A DNA stretch of 15,508 nt from Larix sibirica (GCA_004151065.3 NWUY0300080517.1:1-15508), one strand, 5' to 3'. Positions 1 to 7,967 are shown, numbered from the stretch's first letter. Translations and numbers: made by a program. Notes: generated by a model from the sequence alone, not told the origin.

Positions 1-16
1 AATATAGTGTGAAGTT

Positions 17-41
17 TATATATATATATATATATATATAA
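17..41. repeat. (TA)n microsatellite
   Basis: An uninterrupted run of about twelve TA dinucleotides lies at the left edge, in very AT-rich sequence just before the first repeat copy. It is a simple sequence repeat, probably variable in length between individuals. Confidence 0.95.
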
Positions 42-360
42 TTTTATATAATATAGTACCTAAGTTGACACCAATATTGAAATGAAATGAGACCTAATAT
101 ATTTAAATAATTTTAACTTTTGAATATCCATATGTTTGATTAGATATTTACATTAATACAAAATTGCTCTTACTTTAATTATATATGGTATGGAATAACA
201 TTATGAGAATTGCATAATAATGTAATAAGGAAAAGACTGAGAAAGAAACAAAAAAATTAATATGCCCACTTGAGTTGACATTGAAATGAGATCCAACATA
301 TTTGAATAAATTTAACTTTTAACTATTATATTTATACAAAATTGACCTTACTTAAATCAA

Positions 361-565
361 GTATGAAATAACATTATCTAGGAATTAGATTAGGGATAGC
401 CTTGAATTTTGAAGACGAGTCCTTTGAGAAGGATATTATAAACTTTTATCAAATAACATTATCTAGGAATAAGTATGAAATAACATTATCTAGGAATTAG
501 ATTAGGGATAGGCTTAACTTTTGAAGACAAGTCCTTTTAAAGGATATTATAAACTTTTATCTAAG
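361..565 (+). repeat. 112-bp tandem duplication in copy A
   Basis: The segment starting at 361 (TATGAAATAACATTATCTAG and onward, through the AAGGATATTATAAACTTTTA block) is repeated from 473 with a period of 112 bp. The second unit is slightly shorter, and a further partial copy of the start (AAATAACATTATCTAGGAAT) sits at the junction around 451-470. This is a local tandem duplication inside the dispersed repeat. Confidence 0.85.
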
Positions 566-681
566 ACAAACTTTGAATAAAAAGCATCAACCTTATTCTA
601 ATTCAAATCTCTCCTTATAATTCCACATTTAATTTCAAATCCACTTCTATTTTATGAAAAATTTATCACCACCCTTATAAT

Positions 682-1933
682 AATTCAAATCCTTCCTTAC
701 CCTCACTGCGGGTGATGAATGTTGGCTATCCCACAATGATGATGGCCAACCCCGAGACGAGACAGGCATCGCCACCACCAGCCAAGAGGACAGGCACGTG
801 CCTGCCCATGCATCCCACGCGTCAACCCAAGCTGCCCACACGTCCGAGTCACAAAGCTAAGGTTTGCATGTTAAGTAACAACCCCCCCGACCCGCTTCAT
901 TCTTCGGTCCCGGCTTCAGGTTGTCATCATTCTTCAGTCTGGGCTTCCAATTGTTTGAGGGCTCTCGCATGCGTGCACTCTCATCTATGTACTCCAGCTC
1001 TAGCCCGAGTTAATGTCATTATGGCAATGGAACCCTACAGGAGTATTGATATCCACAGCAGCAAGAAACGGGCGTAAGGTTCACATGGTAGCAGATATTG
1101 CAACAGAAGTTTGAAAGTCGCTTGGTGTCTCACCCTCTGCAGCATGATCATAATTTGGGGAGGCTCATTCTCCAGCCTGAACATTGCATTAGCTACGATG
1201 TCGCCTGAGACCATACGTCCAGCGCAAAACAAAGCCGACCGGCCCCTTGCTTGGAATGCCGGTAAGATTCATGAGGGGGGTTGTGGGAAGGGCACGCAGG
1301 TTTAAGCAGGAAATTCCGCCGAAGGAAGATGCGCAGGTGACTAGAGGGTGTCTATCCGACACCGAAATCAAAAATGAATTTGAGGCTTTAGTCCCAGACC
1401 CCGGGAATACTAGAGGTCGAACTACTCTGTACCAGAAAACCTTGGACTACCATTGGCAACAGAAGGCAATTCTCGGAAAGGCTTTGGCAGAAAGAGGGGA
1501 AGCACATGCAGAAATCCTCCTTCAGCAAGACAAAATGGTTCTCCTCCTCACGTATAGATCATTCAAAATCAGAAGCAGATCGCTAAGGGACTAGGCATCG
1601 AGCTCACCGGTTCCCATATTGGCAAGACTGGTTAGATCATTTAGTCTGGTTTCATCTATCTTTTTAGGTTACTAGTTAGCATTACAGACTCTATTACAGT
1701 TAATATTAGATTTTTGGTTGAACTGATTGTTGTTCTCAAAACTCGTAGTTGCAGTCTTAGCTCTTAATTTGGGTCTGTTTTCTCTATTTTGGGAAGGCCC
1801 TATAAACTTCTATATTTTGGTCATGGATCTATTTTCTCAGCTATGAAAAGGCCCTGTAAACTTCTATTTATTTTGATGAAAGTAATATAAGGATCTATAC
1901 TAACTTACAAAAAAAAATTCAAATCCCTCCTTA
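682..1933 (+). mobile_element. Retroposed ~1.2-kb insert with poly(A) and TSDs
   Basis: A GC-richer block (about 700-1915) interrupts repeat copy A. It is bounded by an 18-bp direct repeat, AATTCAAATCCTTCCTTA at 682-699 and AATTCAAATCCCTCCTTA at 1916-1933 (17 of 18 identical). The insert ends in a run of nine A, preceded by UTR-like sequence (GATGAAAGTAATATAAGG). A long target-site duplication plus a 3' A-tail is the signature of target-primed reverse transcription, so this is a LINE, a LINE-mobilised non-autonomous element or a processed pseudogene. Copy B (around 4480) runs through the matching site without the insert. Near the 3' end there is an imperfect internal repeat: AGGCCCTATAAACTTCTAT near 1795 and AGGCCCTGTAAACTTCTAT near 1850. 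No reverse transcriptase motif is visible. Confidence 0.75.
712..1635 (+). pseudogene. Broken reading frame inside the first insert
   Basis: The insert keeps traces of a protein-coding frame. One frame is open from 712 to 1305 apart from a single stop at 1075-1077. The frame that starts near 1247 then stays open to 1594 and reads as charged, protein-like sequence, including ALAERGEAHAEILLQQDK. Shortly before 1567 the sense-like reading moves back to the first frame (QKQIAKGLGIELTGSHIGKT) and ends at TAG 1633-1635. One internal stop and two frame changes point to a decayed gene of roughly 300 codons rather than a working one. I do not recognise the family; an alanine, glutamate and glutamine-rich helical stretch near the end would suit a gag or ORF1-like protein, but that is a guess. 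It was probably copied with the insert as RNA. Confidence 0.4.
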
Positions 1934-2337
1934 TAATTCCACATTTATTTTCAAATCCCCTTCAAAATTGTGTCACCCAATTCAATTCCCTCTTCGTGAA
2001 TTGAAACCTCTATTTATCTTATAATTCAATTCCCTCTTCTAATTCCACATTTATTTTCATATCCACCTCTATTTCATGAAAAAATATTTTCAAGTCCACT
2101 TCTATTTCATGAAACCTCACTTTAAAGTTTATATTAACCTTGTGCCACACCCAAATTGACAATGCATCCAACAATTTATTGGTAGCTACATTGATTGTGC
2201 CTCACATCCTCTTATGTGGTGTTCATCATTCAATTTGAATTACATCCAAATGGGACTAAAGGATGTGTGAAAGTTAAGGACCTACTCAAGGACCTTATCC
2301 CTTCACTCACCCATATCTTTTCGTTGTGGTTTTTTCA

Positions 2338-2692
2338 AGGGATTTATCTGCAAGAGCTCCAATGGTCGCTATTTTGTGTGCGTTTGGTTTCTATCTATTA
2401 TTAAGTGTATGCTTTAATGCACTTTTGGGATCTAGGACTATCCTAAATATTCATCATTCTGTAATTTGTGTCTTTTTTAGGGGGTTCTCAGATAAATCTT
2501 AAACTCATATTGTTTGACATTCATGAGGCTTCTTGCTTCGAGTTTAGTGGTTGGTGTGTGACTTGTGTGTTTCATCCTATTATTGTTTTTTTTTAATTCT
2601 CTCGTTATCCCTCCTAATCATTCTACGATGAATCAACAAGGGGAATTCATTGCTCGTCCTCGAGTATCTATCGTTCTATGTCTCAAGCTAAG
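2338..2692. other. Spacer between the two repeat copies
   Basis: About 355 bp of T-rich sequence separates the end of copy A from the start of copy B. I see no open frame, no tRNA-complementary primer-binding site after 2337 and no purine tract before 2693. The order repeat-spacer-repeat therefore does not make a convincing LTR retrotransposon. Confidence 0.6.
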
Positions 2693-2908
2693 TCCAAATG
2701 ATTGATTAGATATTACATTAATATACAATTGTTCTTACTTAATTATATATGGAATAACATTATGAGAATTGCAAAATAATGTAATAAGGAAAATATTGAA
2801 AAGGAAGGAGAAAATACGAAAGAAATTGAAAGAAATTTAATATGCCCACCTAAGTTGACACGAAAATATGTCTATATTGAAATGAGTTCCAACCTATTTG
2901 AATAAATT

Positions 2909-2964
2909 TAACTTTTGACTTCCAGGTGGGGTGCTTTAACTTTTGACTTCCGGATGGGGTGCTT
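2909..2964 (+). repeat. 28-bp tandem duplication at the insert's 5' junction
   Basis: Two adjacent 28-bp units (2909-2936 and 2937-2964) begin with TAACTTTTGACTTCC and end with TGGGGTGCTT, differing at two positions. Each unit joins the target-site sequence to the first bases of the insert, so the duplication covers the junction itself. Confidence 0.9.
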
Positions 2965-3336
2965 AGCAATCAACCAGACTGCATTAATGGTGATCCAACG
3001 AGGGTGGATCACCAGAACACGTCGACTGGGCATCAAGGCAACAACAACAACGTTGGTTGCTGGGCATATTAACTCCTTCCCCATCTCCTGTAGAGCAACA
3101 TGATTGGTTTGCACATGTGGTGTTATTGCGCAATCATGGTTGTTCTCTATTCTTGCATTGAGTTCTCCATGGTTCGTATAGATGGTCAAGGTTTCATTTC
3201 TACCTATTATTCTACCCTAGGGTCTAGCTAACTTCTCACCAGTGCTCTTTGCTACAATCGAATCCTTGCTCCCTGACGGTTTCAAACAAAGACGAAGGTT
3301 GCAAAGATAGTTCATGACAGTGGTGGACTCTATAAC

Positions 3337-3873
3337 ATGGCCCACGAGCATCATCGTGATCCCAACAAGCACGATCATGGACATCTTGGCCTCTCTCAGG
3401 AGCATAACAACACAAACGTCGCTCACCACCTTGCCACAATGACAAACATGTTGATAATTTGTAATGACATCAAAGATGTCGAGGAAGACAAGGCTCAGAT
3501 TCTTATAGAATGGTGCATTGGCATTGCCAAGTTATACCACCTTCCTTCGCATTTACTCGCCACCATTGGAGAGGGTGGGAGAATTCACTTCAGCTCCAAC
3601 TCTGAAGCTAGGAACAAGGTGCATCCTAAGGAGGGCAAGGTTCAAGCTACATCAACTACCATGGTCATGGAGGAGAGCTTGACTAAGACAACGACATCCA
3701 AGGTGAAGATGGACAAAGCCATGACAGCTAGCACTAACAGGACCAAACACGAGGTTACAAGCAAATTCAAGGAAGAGGACAAGCCTCCATCAACCAAACA
3801 TCGAGCATGCCACAACCCTGTCGAGTATAGTTTCTCTCTGCCTGAATTTTTGGCATTGTTCTACCTCTGCTAG
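3337..3873 (+). CDS. Hypothetical ORF (178 codons) within the second insert
   Basis: An uninterrupted frame runs from ATG 3337 to TAG 3871-3873. The product would be rich in His, Asn, Thr and Lys: the first 40 residues are His/Asn-rich, the middle (about residues 48-85) reads like a folded segment with VEEDKAQILIEWC and HLPSHLLATIGEGG, and the rest is Lys/Thr-rich and probably disordered. There is no signal peptide, membrane segment, zinc knuckle or catalytic motif I can name. The frame is long for this AT-rich window and lies inside a mobile insert, so it may be the remnant of a gag-like or captured gene; the start is simply the first ATG. The frame after 3873 (to 4110) is hydrophobic and looks like 3'-UTR rather than protein. 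I cannot assign a function. Confidence 0.35.
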   Translation: MAHEHHRDPNKHDHGHLGLSQEHNNTNVAHHLATMTNMLIICNDIKDVEEDKAQILIEWCIGIAKLYHLPSHLLATIGEGGRIHFSSNSEARNKVHPKEGKVQATSTTMVMEESLTKTTTSKVKMDKAMTASTNRTKHEVTSKFKEEDKPPSTKHRACHNPVEYSFSLPEFLALFYLC

Positions 3874-4185
3874 ATGGTTTTGATTTTTGCTTTCAGACGA
3901 ATGGTTGCAGTTATGACATTAAAGCTCCCAACAATATTAGATTACATGAGACTTTGCTCCCAAATTTCATTACAGTTTACAAGAAGTCCCCTATGTATCT
4001 ATGTCATACTTCTAGTGTTTTATCAAGGGTTGTTTTCTCTTTTTAAGAAACCCAATGACACTTGTTTCTGGCTTGGTTTTATCCCAAGGAGAGGCCCAAC
4101 TGTTCTGTAACTACTTGTAAACGTTTTTGTGCTATAATGTAAATACTAAATTAACTTTTGACTATTCATATATCCAAATACTTCG

Positions 4186-4354
4186 TTAGATTTTATATTA
4201 ATACACAACTAACCTTACTTAAATCAAGTATGAAATAACATTGAAATAACATTATCTAAGAATTATAAATACTCACTTAGATTTTATATTAATACACAAC
4301 TAACCTTACTTAAGTCAAGTATGAAATAACATTGAAATAACATTATCTAAGACT
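4186..4354 (+). repeat. 91-bp tandem duplication in copy B
   Basis: TTAGATTTTATATTAATACA starts at 4186 and again at 4277, and the match continues through CTAACCTTACTTAA and GAAATAACATTGAAATAAC. Within each unit the 11-bp motif GAAATAACATT is itself doubled. Identity between units is very high, so the duplication is more recent than the split between copies A and B. Confidence 0.9.
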
Positions 4355-4486
4355 TATATGAGGGATAGCCTTTGATTTTTCAAGGCTGGCCCATTTAAAA
4401 GGGATATCGTACACTTTTATCCAAGACCAACTTTGAATATAGTAAAAATAGCTGTCAGCACTAACCTTATTCTAATTCAGATCCCT

Positions 4487-4624
4487 CCTTATAATTCCAT
4501 ATTTATTTTCAAATCCACTTCTATATCATGAACCTTATAATTCAACATTTATTTTCAAATCCACTTTTATATCATGATCCTTATAATTCAACATTTATTT
4601 TCAAATCCACTTCTATATCATAAA
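4487..4624 (+). repeat. 46-bp tandem repeat, three units
   Basis: Three adjacent units start at 4487, 4533 and 4579, each beginning CCTTATAATTC, continuing with TTTATTTTCAAATCCACTT and ending with TATATCAT. Copy A has a single version of this block near 1931, so the amplification happened in copy B only. Confidence 0.9.
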
Positions 4625-4766
4625 AATTTAAATTTAGTCTTGTGTCATACCCAAATTCAATTCCCTCTTCATGAAACCTCTTTTTTTTCATGCAAAATTT
4701 AAATTTAGTCTTCTGTCATACCCAAATTCAATTCTCTCTTTCATGAAACCTCTTTTTTTTTCATGC
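4624..4766 (+). repeat. 71-bp tandem duplication in copy B
   Basis: The unit beginning AAATTTAAATTTAGTCTT at 4624 is repeated at 4695. Both continue through GTCATACCCAAATTCAATT and ATGAAACCTC, then a T-run and CATGC. The second unit abuts the tRNA-related insert. Confidence 0.88.
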
Positions 4767-4855
4767 AATAGAGTGCAGGGGAATTTGAACCCCACCCTGC
4801 ACTTTCTGAAAAGCCCAAGCCTCATCACTCACCAAGTGAGCTACATTACTGGCAT
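4755..4855 (-). mobile_element. tRNA-related SINE-like insert
   Basis: On the minus strand this short block contains a box A-like sequence, TAGCTCACTTGG (4832-4843), and a box B-like sequence, GGTTCAAATTCC (4780-4791), the internal RNA polymerase III promoter elements of tRNA genes and tRNA-derived SINEs. Box A and box B starts are about 52 nt apart, a little long for a class I tRNA. I cannot fold a clean acceptor stem or a convincing anticodon arm, so it is not a working tRNA. A perfect 12-bp repeat, ATGAAACCTCTT, flanks it (4743-4754 and 4856-4867). The minus-strand 3' end meets an A-run (plus-strand T-run 4753-4761), although a similar T-run sits in the neighbouring 71-bp unit and may be older. 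Copy A lacks the insert near 2005. A truncated SINE head or a retroposed tRNA fragment is the best reading. Confidence 0.6.
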
Positions 4856-5185
4856 ATGAAACCTCTTATAATTCAATTTCCTCTTTTAATTCCACATTTA
4901 TTTCAAATCCACCTATTTCATGAGAATTTATTTTCTAATCCACTTCTATTTCATGAAACCTCACTTTATGTTAACCTTGTGACACTGAAATTGACGATGT
5001 GTCAACAATTTATTGGTAGCAACATTGATCGTGCCTAACGTACTCTTATCTGCAGTTCATTCCATTTGAATTACATCCAGATGGGACTAAAGGATGTGTG
5101 AAAGTTACTGGCCTACTCAAGGACCTTATCTGTCCACTCACCCAGATCTTTGCGTTGTGGTTTTTACAAAAGAGCTTAGATCGTG

Positions 5186-5576
5186 AATAAAACGGAGATT
5201 GAGAATAAATCTAAACATGGCTGAAAATGTAAAATCCAAATTTTACCAATTAGTGTTAGTTACCTTGGACCTTGGACATCTATCGAAGTTTTGACATCAT
5301 GAATTAATTTTACCCCATGTTTTTCTACATTATATCCAACTACCATATTTGATTCTCAATTTACAACATGAACATTTGATTTGTAATAAAACAGAGATTG
5401 AGAATAAATCAAAACATGGCTGAAAATGTAAAATCCAAAATTTACCGATTAGCGTTAGTTAACTTGGACATCTATCTAAGTTTTGACATCATGAGTTAAG
5501 TTTACCCCATGTTTTTCTACATTATATGCAACTACCATATTTGATTCTCAATTTTCAACATTAACATTTGATTTGT
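5186..5576 (+). repeat. 199-bp tandem duplication with inverted ends
   Basis: Unit 1 (5186-5384) and unit 2 (5385-5576) are highly similar, sharing GATTGAGAATAAATC, AAACATGGCTGAAAATGTAA, TTTGACATCATGA and CCATGTTTTTCTACATTATA. Unit 2 lacks a 7-bp piece of unit 1 near 5268-5280, where the first unit repeats CTTGGAC. Near its start each unit has ATTGAGAAT and near its end the reverse complement ATTCTCAAT, which resembles weak terminal inverted repeats of a MITE. The pair begins shortly after repeat copy B ends. Confidence 0.85.
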
Positions 5577-6439
5577 AATTATTTCTCTGAATCATCACAC
5601 AGATAGATCTTGATTTTCTTTTAACAATCCTTAAGCACAAACTACACCTTTCATAGCTAAAGTTTCTACTGCTTTCTATAGCTTCATAATCCACAAACTG
5701 GGGGTATTTGAAAAAAGTGCATTGTTATAAAATCTCCTGCCCATTTCATCAACACATTCATTTACAGTCCAAGTTCTCAATCAGTCATTTTGTTGTCTTT
5801 ACAGTCTAACAAAGGTTCAAAAGACGGGTGCATCCCCGGCCCTCGTTAACAATCTCTAAGCATGATAATAAAGCGAACAATAGAAAATGATATCATCCTC
5901 ACCATTCTTGAAACAACGCAGGGTTTAGAAGCAAATCCGGTGGGCCTACCCAAGAGAAAGAAACTCTCAAAATATAAGGGGGTATGGCTATAGGAACCTT
6001 TGTACTACCTTCAGAGGCTCAACCAAAAAGGGCTCCTCCTTAAAATCATGCACAATCACTCGAATTTGTACTTAATGATAAGAACCCCTCCCTCTCAAAT
6101 CTAAGCTTTTCTTGTAGAGAAATTTCTGATTTTTTAATGTTGATTTAAAGGTGTTTTGTTTTTTGTTTATAATCTTTACACCTGGATTTCAGAGCCTTTG
6201 GGCTCGATAAAGACAAACACTTCAAAACCCAATTCTAATAAAAAACTATCCACACTTTTTTCTATAGAAAATAAGATTATTGCCATTGAGAATAGATGGC
6301 TTTGAGACACTTAGCTCTTCACCTCAAATCTCGACACCTTCAACTTAATCCCACTTCTAAAGATCAAGGCTGGCAATTTTGGTTAGACTGCAGAACTCCC
6401 TCTTCATTTATGGAATGATGATATATATCCTCGTGTGTT
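5577..6439. other. Intergenic sequence, nothing recognised
   Basis: This is AT-rich sequence with no open frame of useful length on either strand and no RNA gene. A pyrimidine-rich tract ending in CACCTGGATTTCAG near 6193 resembles a splice acceptor, but no coding sequence follows it. Confidence 0.5.
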
Positions 6440-6521
6440 CGGATTTTCATAGGAAAACTCTAACAAAATAAACACTGCCGCGGATTTTCAAGGAAAACTC
6501 AACCAAAATAAACACTTCCCA
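6440..6521 (+). repeat. 41-bp tandem duplication
   Basis: CGGATTTTCATAGGAAAACT at 6440 recurs as CGGATTTTCAAGGAAAACTC at 6481, followed in both by CAAAATAAACACT. There are two units with a few differences. Confidence 0.85.
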
Positions 6522-6860
6522 ATCTCGCGGAAGTGTTATGTTGTGCAAGGGTGTTTCTAGAAACAAACATCACATGAAGAAGCCAAATACAGTCACTTCA
6601 AAAGAAAAAGGTCCTTGGAAGCCAAACAGGAAGAAAATAATTAAAAAGGGTTACGACAGATAAAAGATGGCAGACCCTCTAAGAGTCGTGTGAAACCAGA
6701 CGCACAGCAGCACAGAATAAATCCCAGGGTAAAGTGCCTGTTAATGACTTTGATTCTACCTCTTCAAAAGACTATTTTTGTTCTTCGGGAGGTTCTGAAG
6801 AAAAACAGGTTATGACAAACCAAAAAAAATCAAAGACTATGTAGCTCTCTCAAGCATTTA
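6522..6860. other. Intergenic sequence with short open frames only
   Basis: Short plus-strand frames of about 40-55 codons occur (about 6539-6661 and 6683-6843). They are Lys/Ser-rich, unrecognised and separated by stops. They could be decayed coding sequence, but nothing shows that they are used. Confidence 0.35.
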
Positions 6861-7133
6861 GAAGAGACTAATATGAGAAAACTATAAAGGCTAAAAAGCA
6901 AGATAGTATTATTTGATATATAAAGGTCTTTGTCAGCCACCTTAAAGAGTATCTAACACTCCTGGGTTTTAAAGAGAAATACTAACGAGTATCAAGATCT
7001 CTCCGGGGTTTTAAAGAGAAATACTAACGAGTATCAAGATCTCTCCGGGGTTTTAAAGAGATACTATTATGAAAAAACTATATAGGCTAAAAAGAATATG
7101 GTATTATTTGATATAAAAAGGATTGTCATGCAC
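6861..7133 (+). repeat. 42-bp tandem repeat nested in ~75-bp direct repeats
   Basis: GGTTTTAAAGAGAAATACTA starts at 6965 and 7007, and a partial third unit starts at 7049; the period is 42 bp, and the two full units are virtually identical. This core is flanked by an older direct repeat: 6861-6940 and 7057-7133 share GAGAAAACTATA-like sequence, AGGCTAAAAAG, GTATTATTTGATATA and TTGTCA. The whole can be read as a duplication with a period near 196 bp, followed by amplification inside it. Confidence 0.85.
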
Positions 7134-7378
7134 TTGGCCCCTGGCTTCCGCAGCCTCCGTGTTCCCATATTTCAAAGAATAGATGGGTTCCCTAGATTTC
7201 TAATTCAAAGCAAGTAAAATATTCTGGGCCCTATATATTATACAATTTGATGGAATAATGGTTAATTACAGCGACAGGATGGACCCTTAATGGATATGGC
7301 TCTTCTATCATCGATCACACAATGAACCACAAGTTAAATGGAAAATGCTACACCAACCACAAGAGCAGAGATGGTTCA
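7134..7378. other. Intergenic sequence, nothing recognised
   Basis: Low-complexity AT-rich sequence follows a short GC-rich patch (GGCTTCCGCAGCC near 7143, which can form a small hairpin). No gene is supported. Confidence 0.4.
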
Positions 7379-7650
7379 AGCTCATTACAAATAATAGATT
7401 ACAAAATATTCAGCTGAACATTGAAAAGAAAAAGGAAGCAAAAAATACATTAAAATGCTAATCAATTTTATTCTCAAAATACGATGGAAGACTAGCAATA
7501 CCAATCTCAAGTGCAGAACATTCAGCTCATTAAAAATGATAGATCGCAAAATATTCAAGCCCATCTCACCACTGATTAAAAGAAAATCAATTCGGGAAGC
7601 AAAATATACATTAAGGCTACTGATGAACTTTATTCTCAAACAAGATAAAA
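7379..7650 (+). repeat. ~145-bp diverged tandem duplication
   Basis: AGCTCATTACAAATAATAGA at 7379 matches AGCTCATTAAAAATGATAGA at 7524. The alignment continues through CAAAATATTCA, GGAAGCAAAA, ATACATTAA and TTTATTCTCAAA with substitutions and small indels. Frames open on both strands here come from the repeat and are not coding evidence. Confidence 0.8.
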
Positions 7651-7659
7651 GGACAGACT

Positions 7660-7890
7660 TGGACTATTGAACAAGTTTCTTCTTCCTTTTGGAGACAGTT
7701 TGATGTAATGATTTTCATAATATGTACGAATCAACTTCCATAGGTCAGAAACCTCTTTGGATCCTTCAATAATGGTTATTTAAAGCAATAATATTTAAAT
7801 AGAACTACAGCTTTCATACAACCATCAAATGCATAGTGAGTGACACGGTCATGCCTGAGAAGGTTTGCTGGCCTTGATGTTTGCCCTGAA
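7660..7890 (-). other. Possible coding-like exon remnants
   Basis: Read on the minus strand, a TTTGACCTTTCAG acceptor-like site near 7890 is followed by a stretch reading RPANLLRHDRVTHYAFDG. About 100 bases further on, another frame reads EVSDLWKLIRTYYENHY and continues with KLSPKGRRN. Both look more like protein than the surroundings, and a GAATAAAG sequence follows. The frames do not join without an unusually short intron or a frameshift, and the protein is not recognised. They may be chance open frames, the end of a minus-strand gene or a pseudogene. Confidence 0.2.
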
Positions 7891-7967
7891 AGGTCAAATT
7901 GAGTAAAATGAGAAGGGTTAGTCTTGACACTAACTTAAACCAGGTTGATTTTGCTAGTACATTAAAG

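Larger units (their letters stand above)
57..2337 (+). repeat. AT-rich dispersed repeat, copy A (split by insert)
   Basis: This stretch, without the insert at 700-1915, matches 2693-5168 in the same orientation. Shared blocks include TAATATGCCCAC followed by AAGTTGACA-like or GAGTTGACA-like sequence, TATGAAATAACATTATCTA, CTTATAATTCCACATTTA, CAACAATTTATTGGTAGC and GGGACTAAAGGATGTGTGAA. The two copies differ by many substitutions and small indels, so they are not recent. Copy A reaches further left and holds two diverged versions of its own 5' module (57-264 and 265-360), so the left border is unclear. The right border is near a CA dinucleotide at 2336-2337. The family is not recognised. The copies might be solo LTRs or a non-autonomous element, but I see no primer-binding site, polypurine tract or clear terminal TG. 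Confidence 0.75.
2904..4163 (+). mobile_element. Second ~1.2-kb insert with TSDs
   Basis: Copy B is interrupted at 2921-4147 by a less AT-rich block. It is bounded by AAATTTAACTTTTGACT (2904-2920) and AAATTAACTTTTGACT (4148-4163), a 16-17-bp direct repeat with one base missing. Copy A runs through the same site uninterrupted (near 305-325, and a second diverged version near 103-120). The insert is on the plus strand, judging from its open frame (3337-3873) and its transcript-like 3' end. A clean poly(A) tail is missing; the end reads ATGTAAATACT. The length is close to that of the first insert, and both carry a TGTTTTCTCT block about 120-145 bp before the 3' end. A LINE-mobilised element or retroposed transcript is likely; no reverse transcriptase or transposase motif is visible. 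Confidence 0.62.
2693..5168 (+). repeat. AT-rich dispersed repeat, copy B (split by two inserts)
   Basis: This is the second copy of the repeat at 57-2337, in direct orientation. It begins with TTGATTAGATATTACATTAA, which matches copy A near 138, and ends near ACA at 5166-5168 after TTGTGGTTTTT. It is interrupted by the 1.2-kb insert at 2921-4147 and the SINE-like insert at about 4755-4855, neither of which is in copy A. Several parts have been amplified locally: 91 bp x 2, 46 bp x 3 and 71 bp x 2. Apart from the inserts no coding capacity is seen. Confidence 0.75.

Noticed and set aside
3217-3445. Minus-strand frames inside the second insert
   Set aside because: They overlap the longer plus-strand frame, and the insert's transcript-like 3' end is on the plus strand.
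3874-4110. Plus-strand frame following 3873
   Set aside because: It is hydrophobic, begins right after the preceding stop and lies where the 3'-UTR of the insert would be.
4755-4855. A functional tRNA gene
   Set aside because: Box A and box B are present, but no seven-base acceptor stem and no clear anticodon arm can be drawn.
4671-5038. Plus-strand frames at 4671-4859 and 4856-5038
   Set aside because: They run through tandem repeats and the tRNA-related insert; repeated FHETLF-like words simply mirror the DNA repeat.
57-5168. Copies A and B as the two LTRs of one retrotransposon
   Set aside because: They are direct repeats and both end near CA, but the space between is only about 355 bp. 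No tRNA-complementary primer-binding site follows copy A, no purine tract precedes copy B, the bases flanking the pair do not match, and the left border shows no clear shared TG.
6539-6843. Small plus-strand ORFs in 6539-6843
   Set aside because: Each is under 60 codons, unrecognised and separated by stops; this length is expected by chance in such sequence.
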